Shown: positions 58,346 through 64,000 of the stretch, piece after piece
Layout of the letters: each line of letters starts with the position of its first letter
Numbering within the stretch: position 1 is the stretch's first letter
NCBI GenBank assembly: GCA_946811695.1
Contig: OX328132.1
Location: forward strand, 127,468,808 to 127,532,807
Reading direction: 5' to 3'
DNA length: 64,000 bases
DNA from: Gonocerus acuteangulatus
Taxonomy: Eukaryota > Arthropoda > Insecta > Hemiptera > Coreidae
Position numbers and translations under genes: made by a program
The notes under the pieces: generated by a model
The model's database searches: none
The model's input: only the letters and a program-made list of their open reading frames with translations
Told to the model about the DNA's origin: nothing

Positions 58346-58900
58346 CAAAAATTCGTTCGCGGTGCCGATTCTAATAGCTTGTTGCTCTAATTGATATCCT
58401 GGGACTTGTAAAACTATTTACAACCCTTCCAGCCCCTTTCTACCCCTTGACAGCCCACATAGCGGTACTTAGTCGTCTTCCGGCACCTAGCGTACCCAAA
58501 CTCGCCTCCCCCTCTGAAGCGTTATCAGTGATTTCCTTCCACAGAAGCACATCTACCTTCAACAATGTACGTAAAAAATTCGTATATCTATATGAAATAC
58601 TATTGCGTGTTACTTTATCTTTCTGGAATATGTCGCTAGGATGTTATTGATAATTGTTGAGACGAAAGTATGGGTTTTGTGCTGTAGTGAGGCAGGATAT
58701 GCATTAAATATGGATATTTATACCGGGAAGAGCAAAAAACCACATCCTAATTTAGGCCTAGTAGAACGGATTGTTTTATCACAGTTTATTTATTTCCTTA
58801 CTGCATTATGTAATTATAAATGTCTCAAAGAGTAAAAATATTTCTTTGCAAATTTTAATGTGAGTAAACGCGCTATTGATCAAATGTTATAGAAATCAGA
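58346..58900. other. Probable interior of the truncated TTAA-type element and unassigned DNA
   Basis: A 67-codon frame at 58447-58650 has no recognised domain. Confidence 0.4.
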
Positions 58901-58940
58901 AAATAAGTAAGCAAAGAATCCAGAGGCCAAAAAATCAGTT

Positions 58941-61750
58941 CTATTTACAATTTATTATCAACCTATTTACAACTCTTGTCCACCACACTCTGTCTCTTGC
59001 AACTATCCACCAGTTATTTCCAACTTTTCTGACTATTTCATCTCTCCATCTAGTTCTCTGCCGGCCAACTCCTCTGGCATATTCCCTGGGGGTCCACTCT
59101 GTTGCTGCCTTGGTCCATCTCTCGTCACTCATCCTAGCGACATGTTCTGCACATCTCCATTTTAACCGACGGGCTTCTTGGCTCAGGCTCCTCGCAACTT
59201 TACTCCTCTTCAGGATTTCCGAGTTTCTTCTCCTATCTCTTCTTCTGAGCCCTATCATACTCCTCAGCATTGCCATCTGAGTTGCGTTGAGCTTATTTTC
59301 CAGCTATATAGTCAGTGCCCATGTTTGAGCTCCATACAAGATAGCAGGATATATGCAAGAGTGTAGTACCTTAACCTTGAGCTCTGTAGAGATATTGCCT
59401 TTAAATATTTTCTTCAATGACCAGAACTTGTTCCATCTTATTTTAATCCTCCTTTTTATTTCTTTTTCAAGCTTGTCCTCAAAGGAGATTACTTGTCCAT
59501 GGTAGACATATTCTTTAACATATTCGAGTTTGTATATCTCGTTGTTGGTGATGGGGTACTCTTCTGCGTTGGTCATAATCTTGGATTTTTGCAAAGTTAT
59601 GACTAACCCAAATTCTTTCCTTGCTTCCATTAGTTCTTCTATCATTTTCTTAATATCGGAAAAGCATAGGGCTAGGCATCAGCAAAACGGAGGTTGTTCA
59701 AGAGTCTTCCATTTATCTTGATGCCAAGTTTCTCCCATTCCAGTCTTTTAAAGAGCAAGTTGAGAACACAATTAAAGAGAATTGGAGATATGGGACATCC
59801 TTGCTTCACTCCACGTCTAACCTTAAATTTCCTTCCTTCCTTGTCAAGGGCCACAAATGCTTCTGCTTCCTTGTATATTTCTTGTATTATTTTTGTATAG
59901 ACTTCATCCACTCCTGCAACTCTTAGTGCTTTCCAGATGTAGTTTTGTTTTATTGAATCGAAAACTTTTTGGTAATTGATGAAGCATAGGTAGATATCTA
60001 TTTTGTATTCTTTTGCCTTTTCTATTATTTGATTCAAACACTGCAGGTGGTCAAATGTACTAAATGTAGGACGGAATCCAGCCTGTTCTATGTCATGGTT
60101 TTCGTAGATATCTTTGATTATCCTATTCTTCAGAATACTACAGAAGAGCTTATAAGTAGATTGTGTCAGTGATATTGGGCGAAAATTCTCTATACTATCT
60201 TTCTTCCCTTTCTTGTGGAGGATAATAATTTTGCTAAGTTTCCAATCGGATGGAATTTTTCCTTCGATTAATATTTGGTTGAAGAGCCTACTCAGTGGTT
60301 TCGTTAGGACATCTTTTGCTTCTATTAACACTTCATTTGGGATCCCGTCACTTCCTGATGCTTTCTTCTTTTTAAGGTTCCTGATAGCACTTTCAACTTC
60401 TTCTTCCAGAATAGTGAAGCTTGTAGTGTTGTTTAGTGTTTTCTCCTCTCCCTTCCTTGCTTCGGGTTCTTCATTATAGCTGTAAAATTTTTCATAGAAT
60501 TTTTTGATTTCTTCTACAATATCCTGCCTGTTTGATATAGTAGCACCTATTGGGGCCTTGATTTTATTGATGAGCTTCTTCTTGAGGTAACTGCTTTGTT
60601 TGAAAATATCTTTTGTTGAACCTGTTGTTAATAGACATGAATTAATAACCTCTTCATCATATTTTTGTAGATCCTGCTGAATGCTTTTCCTTACCAGTTT
60701 TCTAAGTTCTGCATGTTCAATCTTTTGCTCGGGTGTCTTGACTGCGATTCTGTTTAGTTCTTCTCTTTTCTCAATCATGTTACTTGTTAACTCGGATAGC
60801 TTTTTACTCCTTTTGCGGTCTTTACTATTTCCTTTGGTTGATTCTGAGCTCGATGCACATGCATCCTCCATACACTTTATTAACTTATTGTACATACTCT
60901 GTGCAGTGGTTTCCTTGTACAAGTCTGTTTCTTCTAGTTTTCTCAAGATCTTTGCAGAGAAGTCATTAGGAATTGTTCTTACATTTGTTGGTTGATTTTT
61001 TTTCACAAAGAACCTCCTACTTGGAATATTTAGCTCGCCCACTACCAGCCTGTGGTCTGAGTCAAAATTGAATGTTTCACAAGGTCTTACATTTTTTAAC
61101 ATTTTTTCCGATTTGGAAAAAATATAGTCAATTTCATGTTTGTCCCCGTTGGGTGCTTCCCATGTCCATTTTTCATTGACAGGTATTTTGTGGTAGGTAT
61201 TTTAAACTTTCAGCTGGTTTCTGAGTGCAAATTCAATTAACAGTTCTCCTCTTTCATTTCTTCTACCTCTCCCATAACATAACTGTCCTCTGGTTCCTTG
61301 CTTCCCACCTTAGCATTAAAATCACCGAGAATCACCAAGCTATAGCACTTCACCTCAGTATACAAGGAATTATTTAAGCACTCATAAAATTCACTTATCT
61401 CTTCTTCAGTACTAGCTAGTGGGTGCATGCACTTGTATTATTGTAGTATGTACACACCCCGTTTTTAGGCTGATTTTTGCTATTCTAGGAGATATGGGTG
61501 TGAAGTCAACTATGTATTGTTTGTGTTTTTTATTTACCAAGAAACCCATTCCCAGGTTACTGCTCACTGCTGCACTATGTAATAAAACATTTTTTCTTGC
61601 AGTTTCACCAATGTATTCATTGTTCCTCCTTATTTCAGCAAGTCCTAGAACATCCCAGTCTTTCTCCTCCAAAGCAGTCTTGAGTTCCAATAACTTCCCT
61701 TCTTCCCTTAATGTCCCGGCAGTTGACTCTAATACGCGGTTGTAAATATA
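58941..61750 (-). pseudogene. Near full-length endonuclease-RT LINE, frameshifted
   Basis: Minus-strand order: the endonuclease starts near 61750 (TAGTLREEGKLLELKTAL, AEIRR catalytic Glu region), continues to VILGDFNAKVG at about 61300, and then SDHRLVVGEL at about 61030. The reverse transcriptase (59672-61100) has LHKKGKKDSIENFRPISL, GFRPTFSTFDHLQ, GVKQGCPISPILFN and FADA. The thumb (59304-59645) has YLEYVKEY-like and WNKFWSLKKIF segments. The C-terminal block (58941-59276) has KWRCAEHVARMSDERWTKAA, found at the end of arthropod endonuclease-reverse transcriptase LINEs. Motif A reads FINYQKVFDS, where Asp is expected at the Asn. The catalytic FADD is broken by a frameshift right after FAD. 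Further breaks: a frameshift near 61250, a stop near 61195 (LKV*NT) and a stop near 59295. It therefore cannot move itself. Clade looks RTE-like; not certain. Confidence 0.92.
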
Positions 61751-61764
61751 ATCTTAACATAAAT

Positions 61765-62110
61765 AAGTATACAGGGTGTATCACAAATTAATGACAGTAC
61801 TCCAGGAGGTGTAACTAGACAAAAAATGTAGTTCAACACCACCAACCACACATTTCTATATCACCCCATTCCAGACATATGCCGTTTTAAAGGTTCTTTA
61901 GAAAAAAACATGTTTCGATATCTCGATATTAGTACTGCACTCAGTATGGATGGATTGGAAGATTTGGATCTGTGTATTGGCCGGCCAAAAACCCTAATCT
62001 GAGGTTGCTTGATTTTTAGGTGTGTGGTTGGCTCAAGTCCCAAGTGTACAAAGAACCCATTTAGGATATAAACCACCTCATAGCAAGGATTCGCTACATC
62101 AGCGGTGTGC
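61765..62110 (+). pseudogene. Mariner-superfamily transposase scrap after a CAGGGTGT end
   Basis: It opens TACAGGGTGTATCACAAATT. Further on, the plus strand reads GRFGSVYWPAKNPNLRLLDF, a stop, then CGWLKSQVYKEP. These match the WP.RSPDL.PLDFF.WG.LK..VY signature. The order (transposon end, then transposase C-terminal region) implies an internal deletion. Its downstream edge is the (AT)n at 62140. Confidence 0.75.
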
Positions 62111-62135
62111 CAGTTGTAAGAACGTTTAGAATTTT

Positions 62136-62139
<4 letters not shown>

Positions 62140-62192
<53 letters not shown>
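62140..62192. repeat. (AT)n microsatellite
   Basis: About 26 TA units lying directly against the left end of the pogo-like element. Confidence 0.97.
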
Positions 62193-62196
<4 letters not shown>

Positions 62197-63724
62197 GGGG
62201 AAGGTGTTGTACCTCTGACCATATTGTACCTTTGACCACCGAGGCTGTGGCGGCTTGTAGCAACATTTTATAAATTTTGGTGTAATTAGAGTTTAGCTCC
62301 TTCACTAGAGGGCTTGTGTAACCTACTTTGGATTATTCAAGTCAAAGAGGCTTTTTGCAAAAAATACTTATCCATTTCTGTCATAAAAATGTTAGTTATT
62401 TATTGATGACGTTTTGCCTCATAACATTTTTTGTATTATGTCTTTTTAGATGGAAATCATTTGACAAAGAAGCTATTAAAATAAGAAATATGGTGTAGCT
62501 TCTGAAATTGATTTATCTTAACCCTAAAATTTGTAGCATGCTTTTTCATTTGCACTACCAGGGTGTTGCACCTCTGACCACAACTAGTTGTTGTACCTTT
62601 GACCAGGTCAAAGGTACAACACACCTGAGTAATATTTTCATAATTCAACTTTTATGTTCTTCTGCTACAATTTTTTTTAAAAAATAATTAATATTGGTTG
62701 CTTCAATTGTTCAAAGAATTTAAAAAATAATAAATGAAATAAGTTCAAACTGACTTTATCAATCCTCAGTGTAGCAGTCCAAACCTATCGCCCCTTATCG
62801 TTCCACCTGAAGTTGTAAGGCCTCGTCCAAAAGCGTAGGCATAGATATTCCTGAAAATCTAATTATTGAAGCTAAAAAAAAAAACAAAAAAAAAAAAAAA
62901 ACGAAAGCACCACCCTAAATGTAAGACACCACATACAAATAAATCCCTTCCTAAAAAAGTGGTAAATAAAAAGAAAATTATTCTAATGTGTTAAGCGGCC
63001 ATCTTCCTCTCACCTTTCTTGTCTCCCTCTTTCCTTTGCCGCTGTGTTAAGCGGAACAGTAACCCTATTCACACTCCCTGCGATAAGTGAGGTGAATCCT
63101 AATACAAGAACACACACTCTATCGTGATCTTCTGATACTACGCACACACACGCAACTAACTAAAATTACTCACACAAACAACCAAACGCGATAAACCTAA
63201 CGTGCCTTATCGTTACACCTGAAGTTGTAAGGCTTCATCCAAAAGCGCCGGCAAGGAAAATAACAAATAGGGGCCGGCCTAAAGGGAAACCTCGTATCCT
63301 GACAGATAATCCTGAAAAGCTAATTATTGAAAGTGAAAAAACAAAAGCACCGCCCTAAATGTAATACACTGTATACAAATAAACCCCTTCCTAAAATAAC
63401 TGGTAAATAAAAAAAAAATGTTCTAATGACAGTTGAATGAATTTCTCCAGGAGAAAGCGACGTTGATCCGTCTGATAACTGTCGCAAGTTTTGTAGATGA
63501 CCAGCAACAATTTGAAAAATATGCTTTGGAAAAAGGAAATTTTATACTTGTTAAAAATAAAAGTAAAAAGACTATTACATATTTAGTCATAGAGATCTGT
63601 GGTATTAAATGTCCAATGTTTAAGATCCAATATTTGAAAAAACAAACTTTAAGTGACATGTTTACGAGAGAAGATGAAAATTTGTATGATATTGATGTTA
63701 AAGACATTGTGCAACACTTTCCCC
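62197..63724 (+). mobile_element. pogo-like element, internally deleted
   Basis: TA (62195-62196 and 63725-63726) flanks GGGGAAGGTGTTGTAC and (inverted) GGGGAAAGTGTTGCAC, two mismatches in 16. The left 450 bp holds several copies of a TTGTACCT(C/T)TGACC motif, including an inverted pair at 62590-62625, likely transposase sites. The right part holds coding relics of the transposase C-terminus. Most of the transposase is gone. Confidence 0.82.
62795..63428. repeat. Direct duplication of about 210 bp inside the pogo-like element
   Basis: 62795-63000 and 63204-63428 share CTTATCGTT(C/A)CACCTGAAG, GCTAATTATTGAA-type and AAATAAA(T/C)CCCTTCCTAAA blocks in the same order. Both translate in part to a proline/lysine-rich linker typical before the transposase end. 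An AC/CT-rich segment separates them. Confidence 0.75.
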
Positions 63725-63725
63725 T
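63433..63725 (+). pseudogene. pogo-family transposase C-terminal domain fragment
   Basis: The frame opens at 63433 and reads through FEKYALEKGNFILVKNKSKK, then TYLVIEICGIK, KIQYLKKQ and DIDVKDIVQHFPL. Insect pogo-type (DDE_1) transposases often end with such a domain: G.FVLVKF..KK....Y.G.I......v.FLRK......F..pe.eD...v...DIv..LP. The sequence encoding VQHFP is the terminal inverted repeat itself (63712-63724). Its open frame then runs past the element end into flanking AT-rich DNA for about 30 more codons, which are not part of the protein. The N-terminal DNA-binding (CENP-B-like) and catalytic domains are missing. Function of this tail domain is not known to me. Confidence 0.65.
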
Positions 63726-63863
63726 ATATATATTTTTTATTTATTTTATTTTTTTATTCAACTTTCATGTAAGACTTACTTTAACCATTAAATATCAATT
63801 TCATCAAGAATAATTTTCATTTATTTCTGATAATATCACGAAAATAAACATAATATTACTTTT

Positions 63864-63997
63864 CTTCCTCGTCTCCTGACTTCTTTCTCCAGCGGTGCTT
63901 CTTCTATGGCCGTTATATTTCGCCCATCTCCTAATGGGTGAAATATAACGGCCATAGAAGAAGCACCGCTGGAGAAAGAAGCCGGGAGACGAGGAAG
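63864..63997. repeat. 63-bp-armed hairpin at the window edge
   Basis: 63864-63926 is the reverse complement of 63935-63997 with about three mismatches and a loop of 8 bases. It is less AT-rich than the flanks. It is probably a foldback MITE or the collapsed ends of one. Confidence 0.9.
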
Positions 63998-64000
63998 ATG

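Noticed and set aside
58876..59280. 134-codon plus-strand protein
   Set aside because: It is antisense to the C-terminal block of the minus-strand LINE, which has clear family motifs.
60213..60995. Plus-strand membrane-like frames
   Set aside because: Antisense of the LINE reverse transcriptase; hydrophobicity is a by-product of the complementary strand.

Overview
This window is AT-rich eukaryotic DNA, most likely from an arthropod. That is an inference from the mix of transposons (BEL/Pao, piggyBac-like, mariner/Tc1, pogo, hAT, a Helitron-like end, endonuclease-RT LINEs, tRNA-derived SINEs), very low gene density and introns with AT/GU-rich splice sites. I cannot name the species. No operons, rRNA genes, functional tRNA genes, CRISPR arrays or phage genes are visible.

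Host gene: the only convincing host coding sequence is the 3' end of one minus-strand gene. An internal exon (33621-33866, 82 codons) is joined in phase 0/0 across a 3.96 kb intron to a terminal exon (29520-29660, 46 codons plus stop). A long non-coding tract (about 24.4-29.5 kb) follows and may be a long 3' UTR. The protein is not recognised. Its earlier exons are probably beyond the window or hidden among repeats at higher coordinates.

Layout: 1-8.9 kb holds a repeat here called family A, a MITE with a nested MITE, and a deleted BEL/Pao element whose 659-codon frame is still open. 8.9-12 kb holds a hAT relic, a foldback, and a TTAA-flanked element filled with a 44-bp palindromic minisatellite. 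12-24 kb is a roughly 10 kb inverted arrangement of long family A copies, with SINE insertions, mariner helix-turn-helix relics and (AT)n tracts. 24-35 kb is the host gene end. 35-50 kb is nested transposons: TTAA elements, a mariner-type inverted duplication, a Tc1-like element, LINE relics and two inverted family A copies. 50-58 kb is mostly unique AT-rich DNA with a long-inverted-repeat MITE between microsatellites. 58-64 kb holds a nearly full-length but frameshifted LINE (minus strand), a pogo-like deletion derivative and a perfect-looking hairpin.

The strongest theme is several TTAA-flanked (piggyBac-type) elements from different families that share one design: a short terminal inverted repeat followed by a short palindrome. 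They are accompanied by a decayed piggyBac transposase (30.7-31.2 kb). I see no defence-like or programmable system. The interest lies in how these mobile elements are built and nested.
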